This document shows, piece after piece, positions 18,462 to 27,503 of a stretch of 64,000 nucleotides of DNA. This DNA is from an uncultured Bacteroidota bacterium. GTDB lineage: Bacteria > Bacteroidota > Bacteroidia > AKYH767-A > JABDAW01. The notes under the pieces were generated by a model. That model saw only the letters and a program-made list of their open reading frames with translations, was not told the DNA's origin and did not search any database. Numbering within the stretch: the stretch's first letter is position 1; each line of letters opens with the position of its first letter. The position numbers and the translations under genes are program-made. Where the stretch lies: the NCBI GenBank assembly GCA_903844645.1, contig CAIMUP010000014.1, positions 1 to 64,000 on the forward strand, in the 5' to 3' direction.

Positions 18462-18469
18462 TATCTTTG
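18462..18469 (+). promoter_or_regulatory. -7 box (TATCTTTG) for the lipoprotein/ATP-grasp operon
   Basis: TATCTTTG lies 17 bp before the ATG at 18487. A TTTG at 18431 is too far away to be a confident -33 element. Confidence 0.55.
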
Positions 18470-18486
18470 CCCCTTAATAATTAGAG

Positions 18487-18882
18487 ATGAAAAATCGTAA
18501 AAGTAAAAGCATGAAGGTGGCAGGGCTGATCGGCTTGGCGGCTTTGTTTCTCGCTTCTTGTCATGATGAACATTATCGCCATTGCGTGGATAATACCGGC
18601 AAAGTGATGCCCGATTCGTTATGCAATTGCCGTGATGAAAACAACAATTATCACGGTGGCTATGGCGCAGGAGGCATGGGCGGAATGGGTTATATGCCTT
18701 TCCTATGGTATTATGGAAGCCGGAATTATGGGTATGGGGAGCAAGTAAGTGGAGGGCATTATTCTCCCTCGGCAGGAGTTTCTTACAGCTCCCCCGGGAC
18801 TTCTCGTGGCGGGTTTGGAAGTAGCTCAAAAGGTGGTGGAGAAGGTGGTGGCGGACATTCGGGAGGAGGCGCAGGCGAATGA
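18487..18882 (+). CDS. Small Gly/Ser-rich lipoprotein, YgiB (DUF1190)-like
   Basis: A 131-residue protein with a lipoprotein signal (AALFLASC) followed by a short Cys-containing region (HCVDNTGKVMPDSLCNC). A low-complexity Gly/Tyr/Ser-rich tail contains SRGGFGSSSKGG. E. coli YgiB is also a lipoprotein with a low-complexity tail containing RGGFG, encoded directly upstream of the ATP-grasp gene ygiC. The same gene order, with a 4-bp ATGA overlap, occurs here. The resemblance is in plan and one short motif, so homology is an inference. Function unknown; probably envelope-associated. Confidence 0.7.
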   Translation: MKNRKSKSMKVAGLIGLAALFLASCHDEHYRHCVDNTGKVMPDSLCNCRDENNNYHGGYGAGGMGGMGYMPFLWYYGSRNYGYGEQVSGGHYSPSAGVSYSSPGTSRGGFGSSSKGGGEGGGGHSGGGAGE

Positions 18883-20012
18883 TCAGAAAGACGATAGCTC
18901 CAAGAGAAAATTGGAAGCAGATAACAGAGAAGCAGGGCTTGATTTATAACACGCTCGATGGTGGAACGCCCTACTGGGATGAATCGGCGTACTATGAATT
19001 TGAGTCCTCCGAAATTGATGCGATAGAAAAAGCTACCTACGATTTGCATCAGCTTTATTTGGATGCTGCGCAGTATATTATTGACCACGATTGGTTCGAT
19101 AAATTGGGAGTTCCTACCCTCGTCATTCCGTTGATCAAAGCCGCTTGGGAGCAAGAACCACCAGCCTTGTATGGTCGGTTCGATTTAGGATATGATGGCA
19201 CCCACATCAAGCTGCTGGAATATAATGCCGATACCCCGACAGCCTTGATTGAGGCGAGCGTTATCCAATGGTTTTGGTTGCAGGATATGTTCCCAGCGAG
19301 CGATCAATTCAATTCCATCCACGATAAATTAATCGCGAAATGGGTGGATTTAAAAGACTATGTGGATAGTAAGATTTACTTTGCACACCTCAACAATAAT
19401 GAAGATTTCATGACCGTAGCCTATCTCGCAGAAACCGCCCAGAATGCAGGTCTTGGAACTAAACTAATCATCATGGAAGATATTGGTTGGGATGAAATAA
19501 AGAAGTTTTTTGTAGATCTGGATAACAACCAAATGAAGACCATCTTCAAGCTGTATCCTTACGAATGGTTGGTTAAAGAACAATTCGCAGGCAGCTTCCG
19601 CGACTCTATAAACATCACCCAATGGATAGAACCAGTTTGGAAAATGATGTGGTCTAACAAAGTGATACTGGCTTTGTTGTGGGAATTAAATCCTAATCAT
19701 CCGAACTTGTTGCCTACTTATTTTACATCGCAAAAGTTCACGGGCAACTATGTCAAGAAACCAATACTATCAAGGGAAGGCGCGAATATAGACATCATAG
19801 GCGATGAACATTTGATAGCTTTTACTAGAGGTGATTACGGCGAGGAAGGATATGTATTTCAAGAGTTGTTTAAGCTCCCAGAATTTGATGGAAATTATCC
19901 CGTAATAGGCAGTTGGATGATTGACCAAGAGGCGGCAGGAATAGGCATCCGCGAATCGAAGACCTTGATTACTGATAATAAAAGCAGGTTTGTTCCGCAT
20001 CTTTTTAAGTAA
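18879..20012 (+). CDS. Glutathionylspermidine synthase-like ATP-grasp protein (YgiC/YjfC family)
   Basis: A 377-residue protein of the GSP_synth family. Motifs include PYWDESAYYEF, LYGRFDLGYDG, LLEYNADTPTALIEAS, a basic/acidic stretch in the ATP-binding region (KFTGNYVKKPILSREGANI) and C-terminal GSWMIDQEAAGIGIRES. These match the ligase half of glutathionylspermidine synthetase. YgiC-type proteins are short and lack the amidase half, and their substrate is not established. The gene overlaps the upstream lipoprotein gene by 4 bp, so the two products probably work together. Confidence 0.88.
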   Translation: MIRKTIAPRENWKQITEKQGLIYNTLDGGTPYWDESAYYEFESSEIDAIEKATYDLHQLYLDAAQYIIDHDWFDKLGVPTLVIPLIKAAWEQEPPALYGRFDLGYDGTHIKLLEYNADTPTALIEASVIQWFWLQDMFPASDQFNSIHDKLIAKWVDLKDYVDSKIYFAHLNNNEDFMTVAYLAETAQNAGLGTKLIIMEDIGWDEIKKFFVDLDNNQMKTIFKLYPYEWLVKEQFAGSFRDSINITQWIEPVWKMMWSNKVILALLWELNPNHPNLLPTYFTSQKFTGNYVKKPILSREGANIDIIGDEHLIAFTRGDYGEEGYVFQELFKLPEFDGNYPVIGSWMIDQEAAGIGIRESKTLITDNKSRFVPHLFK

Positions 20013-20061
20013 CAGTTTGATTGGTTGAATCAATTACCCAACCATTTCTTTAATTCGCTTT

Positions 20062-21264
20062 GTGAAGATTTTACAATTATGCAGCCGAGTTCCTTATCCG
20101 CCGATTAATGGAGGATCTATTGCCATGCTCGCACTCACAAGGGCTTTGTGTGCTGAAGGGAACGATGTTTATATCCTTTCAATCAATACTCCGAAGCATC
20201 ATTTTGATTTACAAAATCTCCCCGATGAATTACTTGATATTGCCCAATGGGATGCCGTTGATATTGACACAACCGTTCGTCCCTTTGCTGCGCTGATGAA
20301 TCTTTTTACCAATCAATCTTATCACATCCAAAGATTTTATTCCAAGGAATTTGAGAACAAACTTATTGACTTATTGCTCAAGGAGAAGTTTGATATTATC
20401 CAAATGGAAAGTTTGTTTGTTACACCTTATATTAAATCTATTCGCAAGCACACGAAGGCTAAGATAATTTACAGAGCACATAACATCGAATATAAAATCT
20501 GGGAACTTGTGATTGAAGGGTTACAGGCGGGATTGAAACGAAGTTATCTGCACATCCAAACCTATAGATTGAAGAGCTATGAAACGAATATGGTCAATCA
20601 ATTTGATGCCATTGTTACAATCACTCCTGAAGATAAAAAGCTCTTTGAAAGTATGGGATGTAATCTCCCGATTCATGTATCGCCAATTGGTGTTGATGAT
20701 ACTGATAGCAACCTTCCGGAGCATCACAATATTGTTCCTGTTTTGTTTCATCTGGGTTCGATGAATTGGGTGCCTAACGTGGAAGCTGTAGATTGGTTTA
20801 TCAAAGAAGCTTGGAACGAATTACACAAGAAATATCCTGCACTGAAATTCTACATCGGGGGGCGTGGAATGCCTGAACGACTCACACGAAACAACATCCA
20901 ATCGCTTTATGTTTATGATGATGTCGAAGATGCCAAGCAGTGGATGAATACCAAAGATATTATGATTGTTCCCTTACTTTCCGGTAGCGGAATGCGGGTT
21001 AAAATCATTGAGGGAATGGCATTAGGAAAAACTATTATCTCGACCACTATCGGGGCAGAGGGCATTGATTACACCCATCTCCAAAACATCTTGATTGCGG
21101 ATACTCCCAGCGACTTCAGTCAGATGATAGGCTTGTGTTTTAACGACCGAGAATTATGCACCACCATTAGTAAGAATGCAAAGGACTTCGTGATGAATCA
21201 ATACCACAACAAAACGATTGGGGAGATGCTGAATCATTTTTATCATTCACTTTTGCTAAACTAA
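20062..21264 (+). CDS. Glycosyltransferase family 4 protein
   Basis: A 400-residue GT-B fold glycosyltransferase. The start is GTG at 20062, which gives the typical N-terminus MKILQLCSRVPYPPINGGSI. The acceptor half contains AKIIYRAHNIEYKIWE. The donor half contains HLGSMNWVPNVEAVDWFI and LSGSGMRVKIIEGMALGKTI, where the E-x7-E-like glycan-nucleotide binding region lies. It transfers a sugar from an NDP donor to a lipid- or glycan-linked acceptor at the cytoplasmic face. It is 3 bp from a second GT4 gene, so the two are co-transcribed in a surface-glycan cluster. Donor and acceptor unknown. Confidence 0.9.
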   Translation: MKILQLCSRVPYPPINGGSIAMLALTRALCAEGNDVYILSINTPKHHFDLQNLPDELLDIAQWDAVDIDTTVRPFAALMNLFTNQSYHIQRFYSKEFENKLIDLLLKEKFDIIQMESLFVTPYIKSIRKHTKAKIIYRAHNIEYKIWELVIEGLQAGLKRSYLHIQTYRLKSYETNMVNQFDAIVTITPEDKKLFESMGCNLPIHVSPIGVDDTDSNLPEHHNIVPVLFHLGSMNWVPNVEAVDWFIKEAWNELHKKYPALKFYIGGRGMPERLTRNNIQSLYVYDDVEDAKQWMNTKDIMIVPLLSGSGMRVKIIEGMALGKTIISTTIGAEGIDYTHLQNILIADTPSDFSQMIGLCFNDRELCTTISKNAKDFVMNQYHNKTIGEMLNHFYHSLLLN

Positions 21265-21267
21265 TTT

Positions 21268-22434
21268 ATGAAAATAGTTGTGCTGCTTTCCAGGATTCCA
21301 TATCCTCTCGAGAAGGGGGATAAGTTGAGGGCTTTTCATCAGATAAAAGAATTATCCAAGAAGCATGAAATTGTGCTCATTGCCTTAAACGACGAGCCTT
21401 TCCATTCTGATGCCTTAGAAGCGTTAAAACCGTATTGCAGGCATATTAAGTTTATTCAACTTTCTAAAATTACCCTTTTACTAAACTTATTTAAAGCCTT
21501 CTTTTCAATCCTTCCGATGCAGGTCGGGTATTTTTATAACAAGAAAACCAAACGGATTATGGATGAAGAAATCAAGAAGCATCAGCCCGATTTAATCTAT
21601 TGCCAATTGATTCGAACTGCCGAGTATTGCAGGGATATTCAGGGCATCCCTACGATGATTGATTATATGGATGTCTTCTCGAAAGGCGTGGAACGCAGAA
21701 TTGATAAAGTGCCTTTTTATTTGAAACCTTTCTTCAAGATGGAGTACAAGCGGCTCGTTAACTATGAGCATGATGTCTTCAATGATTTCACTTATAAAAC
21801 GATTATCTCGGTGCAGGATCGGAATTTCATTATGCATCCCCAAAAGGAGCAGATCGCGATCGTTCCGAATGGCGTGGATACCGACTTCTACCATCCTATC
21901 GAGCAGAAAAAAAAATTCGATATTCTCTTCTGCGGCAATATGTCGTATCCGCCGAATGTGGACAGTGCGATTTATCTTGTCGAGCGCATACTTCCCTTGT
22001 TGTTGGTGAGGTATCCTGATATTAAAATATTAATTGCCGGTACCACGCCTTCCCCTAAAGTCCTTGCCCTCAAATCGCGACATGTAACTGTTGCCGGCTG
22101 GGTGGATGATATTCGGGAGAGCTTTGCCGAATCGAAGATGTTGGTCGCGCCGATGCAGCTAAGTATCGGGCTTCAGAATAAATTATTACAGGCGATGGCG
22201 ATGAAGATTCCGGTGGTTACTTCGGTGCTGGCGAATAATGCCGTTCATGCCATTCCGAATGAAAGTATTTTGGTCGCGAACGAACCGACGGAATATGCTA
22301 ATCATATTTTTGATCTGCTGGAACATCCCGAAAAAGGAAACCAAATTGCGGAACATGCATTTGATTTTATCCAAAGAAATTATACTTGGGAGGCGATGAA
22401 TGACATCCTGGAAAAGCTGATTCGGAACCAATAA
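21268..22434 (+). CDS. Glycosyltransferase family 4 protein
   Basis: A 388-residue GT-B protein beginning MKIVVLLSRIPYPLEKGDKL, with PDLIYCQLIRTAEY and DRNFIMHPQKEQIAIVPNGV in the N-terminal half. The C-terminal half has ILFCGNMSYPPNVDSAIYLV and MQLSIGLQNKLLQAMAMKIP. It resembles the preceding GT4 in layout but is clearly diverged. The sequence style matches the group often described as sugar transferases of exopolysaccharide clusters. Probably the second gene of a two-gene operon. Confidence 0.88.
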   Translation: MKIVVLLSRIPYPLEKGDKLRAFHQIKELSKKHEIVLIALNDEPFHSDALEALKPYCRHIKFIQLSKITLLLNLFKAFFSILPMQVGYFYNKKTKRIMDEEIKKHQPDLIYCQLIRTAEYCRDIQGIPTMIDYMDVFSKGVERRIDKVPFYLKPFFKMEYKRLVNYEHDVFNDFTYKTIISVQDRNFIMHPQKEQIAIVPNGVDTDFYHPIEQKKKFDILFCGNMSYPPNVDSAIYLVERILPLLLVRYPDIKILIAGTTPSPKVLALKSRHVTVAGWVDDIRESFAESKMLVAPMQLSIGLQNKLLQAMAMKIPVVTSVLANNAVHAIPNESILVANEPTEYANHIFDLLEHPEKGNQIAEHAFDFIQRNYTWEAMNDILEKLIRNQ

Positions 22435-22499
22435 TTCCTGAATCAATAGCCCCGACCTTCCAGTTGGGGTGAATAAACACTACAGACATTTATGGATAC

Positions 22500-22541
22500 A
22501 TCCTGACAGGCAATCGCGAAGGGGCGCTTGCCTGTCAGGAT
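22500..22541. repeat. Dispersed hairpin repeat, copy 3 (best conserved)
   Basis: ATCCTGACAGGCAATCGC (22500-22517) pairs with GCGCTTGCCTGTCAGGAT (22524-22541), with 17 of 18 positions Watson-Crick and a 6-nt loop. It lies just past the second GT4 gene and could act as a terminator or mRNA 3' stabiliser, although no T-tract follows. Confidence 0.85.
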
Positions 22542-22709
22542 TCATTCACATTTATTATTAAATATACACATTAAATACTCCAACATCACCTTTTTTAATA
22601 CATTTCCATTCATTCATGCCCTTATTATTAAATTAAATACCGTTATTATTAATAAATCTGGCATAGGATGAAATCCAAAAACCATCAAAAAGGAGCATTT
22701 TAGCCCGTT

Positions 22710-22751
22710 CATTACGGCAATAGTCTTCATCATTGCGGCAATAGTCTTAAC
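22710..22751. repeat. Two-unit 21-bp tandem repeat
   Basis: Two 21-bp units (22710 and 22731) share CATT(A/G)CGGCAATAGTCTT. A minimal case of the 21-bp family, possibly a seed or a relic. Confidence 0.6.
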
Positions 22752-22811
22752 TTATGTTACCCTAAAACCGATCATTTCGGCTGCCGGACGAAGCATAGCC
22801 GATATTTTTCC

Positions 22812-22819
22812 TATTTTTG
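22812..22819 (+). promoter_or_regulatory. -7 box (TATTTTTG) for the oxidoreductase gene
   Basis: TATTTTTG matches TAnnTTTG and lies 19 bp before the ATG at 22839. Confidence 0.6.
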
Positions 22820-22838
22820 CAGCCCTAAACGGAATGCT

Positions 22839-23852
22839 ATGGATAAAAAAGTTAAATTTGCAATTATTGGCTGCGGGCACATCGGCAAACGCCATGCAGA
22901 AATGATTGAACGGAACGAGGAAGCCGAGCTGGTCGCGGTATGCGATGTCCTCCCAAAAGAGAAGGTAGGGATTGAGAAATTCGGAGTTCCCTTCTTTCAT
23001 TCTACAGAGGAAATGCTTGCCTCTGATCTCGATTTTGAAGTGGTCAACATCTGCTCACCGAATGGGCTTCATGCCATGCATTCGCTACTGGCTTTGGAGA
23101 ACAAAAATCACATCGTTTGCGAGAAACCGATGGCTCTCACAAAAGCCGATTGCGAGGCGATAATATTTAAGGCATTGCAGGTTCATAAAAACATTTTCTG
23201 CGTGATGCAGAATCGCTACAGTCCGCCTTCGGTCTGGATTAAGGACGTTATTGAGAATAAGGTTTTGGGGGATATTTTTATGGTTCAATTAAACTGTTAT
23301 TGGAATCGCGATGAACGGTATTATAAGAAAGGCGGCTGGAAGGGCGATGCCCGATTGGATGGCGGGACATTGTTTACCCAGTTCTCTCATTTTATAGATA
23401 TTATGTACTGGCTTTTTGGGGATATAAAAGATATTAATGCCAAGTTCAACACCTTTAATCATAAGGGATTGACTGACTTTGAAGATAGCGGCATCGTGAG
23501 TTTCAATTTCGCGAATGGCGGCATGGGTTCCATTAATTATTCCACCTCGGTATGGGATAAGAATTTGGAAAGCAGCATCACCATTATCGGCAGCAAAGGC
23601 AGTGTCAAGATAGGCGGACAATACATGAATACTGTAGAACATTGCCACATAAAAGATTACGAAATGCCCGAACTCTCTGACTCCAATCCTGCCAATGATT
23701 ACGGGGCATACAAAGGGTCGGCGGCGAATCATCATTTCATCATTGAGAATGTAATTGATACCCTAAAGGGAAGAAACACCATCACTACCAACGCCCTCGA
23801 AGGCTTGAAGGTGGTAGAGATTATAGAACGGATTTATTCATTAAAAAACTAA
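22839..23852 (+). CDS. Gfo/Idh/MocA family NAD(P)-dependent oxidoreductase
   Basis: A 337-residue cytoplasmic oxidoreductase. The Rossmann motif GCGHIGKRHAEMI sits at about 12-24, EKPMALTKADCE near 95 holds the family's EKP catalytic Lys, and FSHFIDIMYWLFGD near 180 holds the C-terminal active-site His region. It resembles WlbA/WbpB proteins, which oxidise the C3 hydroxyl of UDP-GlcNAc-uronate. A nucleotide-sugar 6-dehydrogenase starts 9 bp downstream, so the pair could make a 2,3-diamino-uronic acid-type sugar. That assignment is an inference from the pairing. Confidence 0.85.
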   Translation: MDKKVKFAIIGCGHIGKRHAEMIERNEEAELVAVCDVLPKEKVGIEKFGVPFFHSTEEMLASDLDFEVVNICSPNGLHAMHSLLALENKNHIVCEKPMALTKADCEAIIFKALQVHKNIFCVMQNRYSPPSVWIKDVIENKVLGDIFMVQLNCYWNRDERYYKKGGWKGDARLDGGTLFTQFSHFIDIMYWLFGDIKDINAKFNTFNHKGLTDFEDSGIVSFNFANGGMGSINYSTSVWDKNLESSITIIGSKGSVKIGGQYMNTVEHCHIKDYEMPELSDSNPANDYGAYKGSAANHHFIIENVIDTLKGRNTITTNALEGLKVVEIIERIYSLKN

Positions 23853-23861
23853 CCAAACAAT

Positions 23862-25157
23862 ATGTGTTTATACCATAGATTAATAGAGAAAGAGGCAAAG
23901 TTAGCCGTCATCGGATTGGGATATGTCGGGCTGCCGATAGCCTTGGAATTTGCAAAAAAGATAAGTGTCATCGGCTTTGATATCAGCCAGCCGAGGATTG
24001 ATATGATGAAAAAAAGAATAGACCCCAGCGGCGAATTAGACAGTTCTGCATTTGACAACTGCGACATCGAATTCACTACTGATATAGAGGATTTGAGGAA
24101 GGCTAACTTCTTCATTGTCGGCGTTCCTACTCCTATTGACGAACACAAACTCCCCGACCTCAAGCCCCTCCTTTCGGCAACCGGTTCGATAGGTACTGTT
24201 CTCAAAAAAGGAGATTATGTAGTCTTTGAATCTACCGTTTATCCGGGCTGTACGGAGGAGGATTGCATCCCTATTTTGGAATTACTTTCGGGGCTTAAAT
24301 TCAAAGATGACTTCAAGGTAGGGTATTCGCCAGAACGAATCAATCCAGGAGATAAAGAACATACCTTAGCCAAGACCGTGAAGGTAGTTTCCGGCTGCGA
24401 TGAAGAGTCCTTGGATATTATTGCCAAGACCTACGAGTTGGTGGTTCAGGCTGGCGTGTTCCGTGCTACTTCCATCAAGGTGGCGGAGGCTGCTAAGATC
24501 ATTGAAAACACCCAGCGTGATGTGAATATCGCCTTCATGAACGAACTGTCTATTATCTTCAACAGGATGGGGATTAATACCTACGAAGTGCTGGAAGCTG
24601 CCGGTACAAAATGGAATTTCTTGCGCTTTTCTCCAGGATTGGTGGGCGGGCATTGCATCGGGGTGGATCCTTATTATCTGACTCACAAAGCACAGGCTTT
24701 GGATTACCATGCCCAAGTGATTAATTCGGGGCGGTATGTGAATGATACGATGGGTTTTTACATCGCGAAGCAAACTGTGAAGAAGATTATTTCATTCGGC
24801 AAAGACATCGGCAAGGCGAAGGTATTGGTGATGGGCGCAACCTTCAAAGAGAACGTGGAGGACATCCGGAATTCTAAGATAGCGGATGTGGTCAAAGAAC
24901 TTAAATCATACAGCGTGAGCGTGGATGTTACCGACACCCGTGCTTCGTCTGACCATTTGATGCACGAATACGGCTTCGGGTTGGTGAAGGAAATAGGTAC
25001 CGATTACGATGCCATTATTGTTGCCGTCAATCACCATGAATACCTCGAATTAGATGAACAATATTTCAAATCCATCTCCTCCAATCCCGGGTTGGTGGTG
25101 GATATAAAAGGTATCTACCGAGGCAAGATTAAGGAGCTTAATTATTGGAGCCTTTAA
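23862..25157 (+). CDS. Nucleotide-sugar (UDP-sugar) 6-dehydrogenase, TviB/WbpO-like
   Basis: A 431-residue NAD-dependent enzyme predicted to oxidise a UDP-hexose (perhaps UDP-N-acetylhexosamine) to the uronate. The N-terminal Rossmann motif is VIGLGYVGLPIALEF (about 16-30), followed by STVYPGCTEED and GYSPERINPGD. The catalytic Cys is in GGHCIGVDPYYL (Cys265), and the C-terminal domain has MGATFKENVEDIRNSK. The signatures fit the VipA/TviB/WbpO group better than plain UDP-glucose dehydrogenase. Likely operon partner of the upstream oxidoreductase. Confidence 0.9.
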   Translation: MCLYHRLIEKEAKLAVIGLGYVGLPIALEFAKKISVIGFDISQPRIDMMKKRIDPSGELDSSAFDNCDIEFTTDIEDLRKANFFIVGVPTPIDEHKLPDLKPLLSATGSIGTVLKKGDYVVFESTVYPGCTEEDCIPILELLSGLKFKDDFKVGYSPERINPGDKEHTLAKTVKVVSGCDEESLDIIAKTYELVVQAGVFRATSIKVAEAAKIIENTQRDVNIAFMNELSIIFNRMGINTYEVLEAAGTKWNFLRFSPGLVGGHCIGVDPYYLTHKAQALDYHAQVINSGRYVNDTMGFYIAKQTVKKIISFGKDIGKAKVLVMGATFKENVEDIRNSKIADVVKELKSYSVSVDVTDTRASSDHLMHEYGFGLVKEIGTDYDAIIVAVNHHEYLELDEQYFKSISSNPGLVVDIKGIYRGKIKELNYWSL

Positions 25158-25250
25158 GGTTATAAGGACCGGTATTTCGTCTCCTGACGATGCCAAATTA
25201 TCGGTTTTTTCAAGATTGCAGCTCTTCAATAATCCAGAAATTACAACGTA

Positions 25251-25407
25251 ATAAGGCGCAAAGTTGACAACTTTGCGCCTTATTATGTCAACATTGCGCC
25301 TTATTGTTTCAACTTTGCGCTACCTGTCATCAACATTGCGCTACTTGTTATCAACATTGCGCTACTTGTTATCAACTTTGCGTTACTTGTCATCAACTTC
25401 GCGCTAC
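25251..25407. repeat. 21-bp tandem array 6 with 15-bp edge hairpin
   Basis: Six units start at 25273, 25294, 25315, 25336, 25357 and 25378, with a partial at 25399. Each begins TTGCGC (one TTGCGT) and ends ATCAAC(A/T) or similar. The left edge is a perfect hairpin, ATAAGGCGCAAAGTT with its inverse around loop GAC (25251-25283). It lies between co-directional genes and just upstream of the -7 box of the cyclase gene. Confidence 0.95.
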
Positions 25408-25426
25408 ATTTTTAATATCTAATTCC

Positions 25427-25434
25427 TACTTTTG
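25427..25434 (+). promoter_or_regulatory. -7 box (TACTTTTG) for the TPR-cyclase gene
   Basis: TACTTTTG matches TAnnTTTG, 29 bp before the ATG at 25464 and 20 bp past the end of array 6. Confidence 0.6.
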
Positions 25435-25463
25435 CCCCCTTATTAACGAAAACGAATACCCCG

Positions 25464-27494
25464 ATGCAAAGAACTACCTCCTCCCTCCTATTCATAATCT
25501 TATTAACATGGCTCCCTATTCACGGCTTTTCGCAGAATAAAAAGAACATTGACAGTCTGGAAAACGCACTCAAGAAATACGAATCGTCAAAGAAAGAAAT
25601 CGGGATGAATGCCCCGATTTTGATGGATAGTACGAAGGCTATTTTATTAAATAATATCGCTCAAGAATATTGGGATGCCGCCCCCGATAAAGCCACCGAA
25701 TACGCGCTGGAATGTTTGGCGATTTCAGAGAAGATAGGGTTTAAGAAAGGCATCGGCTATGCGAATTATACGATGGCGGTGATTAGCGAAAACAAAGGCA
25801 ACTATCAGGCGGCGTTGGATTACTATCAAAAGTCGCTCAAGATAATGGAGGAAATCAAGAATAAAAAAGGTATCGCGAATGATTATAACGGCATCGGGGC
25901 AGTGTATAAACATCAGGGTAATTATTCCGAAGCGTTGAATAATTACCTCTCTTCTTTGAAGATAAAAGAGGAGCTTGGGAATAAAAAAGGCATTGCCGGT
26001 TCGTACAATAACATAGGCGATATTTATTACATGCAAAAAGATTTCGAGCAAGCATTATCGAATTATCAAAACTCATTGAAGATACGTATCGGGTTAGGCG
26101 ATAATGCCGGTATATCGGACTCTTACGAGACGATCGGGAATATTTATACCGCCCAAAACAACTACGAAGAAGCCTTGCAAAATCATCTTAACTCCCTAAA
26201 GATTCGCGAAGATATTGGGGATAAAAGACGCATCTCGAATTCCTACATCAACATCGGGAATGTGTACAACGAACAAAACAAATTCGCGGATGCGTTGAAG
26301 AATTATTCCTTGTCATTAAAGATAAAAGAAGAGATAGGCGACAAGTACGGAATCTTTAAATGCAACAACAGCATCAGCCAGGTTTATGAGAAGCAAGGCA
26401 ACCTGAATGAAGCCATTAAATATGAATTGAAAGCACTCGCCATCTCCAAAGAAACAGGTGCTCGGGAGTTGATAAAGAATGCCTATATGAACCTCGCATT
26501 ATTCTACGCCAAGCAACAAAATTATAAGTCGGCTTATGACTACCACGTCCTCTACAAGCAGGTTTACGACACCATCTTCAACAAAGAAAATGAGAAGAAG
26601 GTGACCGGCTTGCAATTGCAATATGACTTCGGTAAGAAGCAAGATTCTGCAAAGGCGATGCAAGATAAAAAGGATGCCGTCAGCACCGAAGTTCTCAAAC
26701 GGCAACGACAGATGAAGAATGCTTTTATTGTAGGGTTTATATTAGTTTTCCTGTTGGCTTTAATTCTTTACAATCGTTTTCGAATCAAGAGAAATGCGAA
26801 TGTGGCATTAGATTTAAAGAACAAGATTATCACCATCGAAAAGGCGAATGTGGAACTCGAGAAGGAGCGTTCTGAAAAGTTATTGTTAAACATTCTCCCT
26901 GCCGAAGTAGCTGAAGAATTAAAAGAAAAAGGCAAGACGGAAGCTAAGAACTATGATTGGGTAACTGTGATGTTTACTGACTTCAAGGGCTTCACCAAGA
27001 TTAGTGAGCAGATGAGCCCTGCGAAGTTAGTTGCCGAAATAGATTACTGTTTTAGTGCCTTCGACGATATTATTTATAAACATAAGATAGAGAAAATTAA
27101 AACCATTGGCGATGCCTACATGTGTGCCGGAGGCTTACCCGTGAAGAATAATACCCATGCCGAAGACACGGTTAAAGCGGCAATAGAGATAAGAGACTTT
27201 ATGGCAAATTATAATGAGCAAAAGATTGCAAAAGGAGAGTTGCCTTTCGAGATAAGGATAGGGATAAATACCGGACCGGTAGTAGCCGGAGTGGTGGGTG
27301 TTCGGAAGTTTGCTTACGATATTTGGGGCGACACCGTGAACCTTGCATCGCGTATGGAAAGCAGTGGAGAAGCAGGAAAGGTGAACGTATCGGGTAGCAC
27401 GCATCAGTTGATAAAAGATAAATTCCACTGCGTCCATCGTGGCAAAATATTAACCAAGAATAAGGGCGAAGTGGATATGTATTTTGTAGAATAA
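25464..27494 (+). CDS. TPR-containing class III adenylate/guanylate cyclase
   Basis: A 676-residue protein: signal sequence (about 1-23), eight or more tandem tetratricopeptide repeats (about 60-385) with the NYQAALDYYQKSLKI-type pattern, one transmembrane helix (about 418-438), a short coiled coil, and a cytoplasmic cyclase domain (about 480-676). Metal-binding Asp506 (VMFTDFKGFTK) and Asp550 (KTIGDAYMCAGG) are present. Lys546 and the later YDIWGDTVNLASRM favour ATP as substrate. The TPRs would lie in the periplasm and sense a partner. Transcribed from its own promoter. I see no cyclic-nucleotide effector nearby. Confidence 0.92.
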   Translation: MQRTTSSLLFIILLTWLPIHGFSQNKKNIDSLENALKKYESSKKEIGMNAPILMDSTKAILLNNIAQEYWDAAPDKATEYALECLAISEKIGFKKGIGYANYTMAVISENKGNYQAALDYYQKSLKIMEEIKNKKGIANDYNGIGAVYKHQGNYSEALNNYLSSLKIKEELGNKKGIAGSYNNIGDIYYMQKDFEQALSNYQNSLKIRIGLGDNAGISDSYETIGNIYTAQNNYEEALQNHLNSLKIREDIGDKRRISNSYINIGNVYNEQNKFADALKNYSLSLKIKEEIGDKYGIFKCNNSISQVYEKQGNLNEAIKYELKALAISKETGARELIKNAYMNLALFYAKQQNYKSAYDYHVLYKQVYDTIFNKENEKKVTGLQLQYDFGKKQDSAKAMQDKKDAVSTEVLKRQRQMKNAFIVGFILVFLLALILYNRFRIKRNANVALDLKNKIITIEKANVELEKERSEKLLLNILPAEVAEELKEKGKTEAKNYDWVTVMFTDFKGFTKISEQMSPAKLVAEIDYCFSAFDDIIYKHKIEKIKTIGDAYMCAGGLPVKNNTHAEDTVKAAIEIRDFMANYNEQKIAKGELPFEIRIGINTGPVVAGVVGVRKFAYDIWGDTVNLASRMESSGEAGKVNVSGSTHQLIKDKFHCVHRGKILTKNKGEVDMYFVE

Positions 27495-27503
27495 TTTATC
27501 CTC

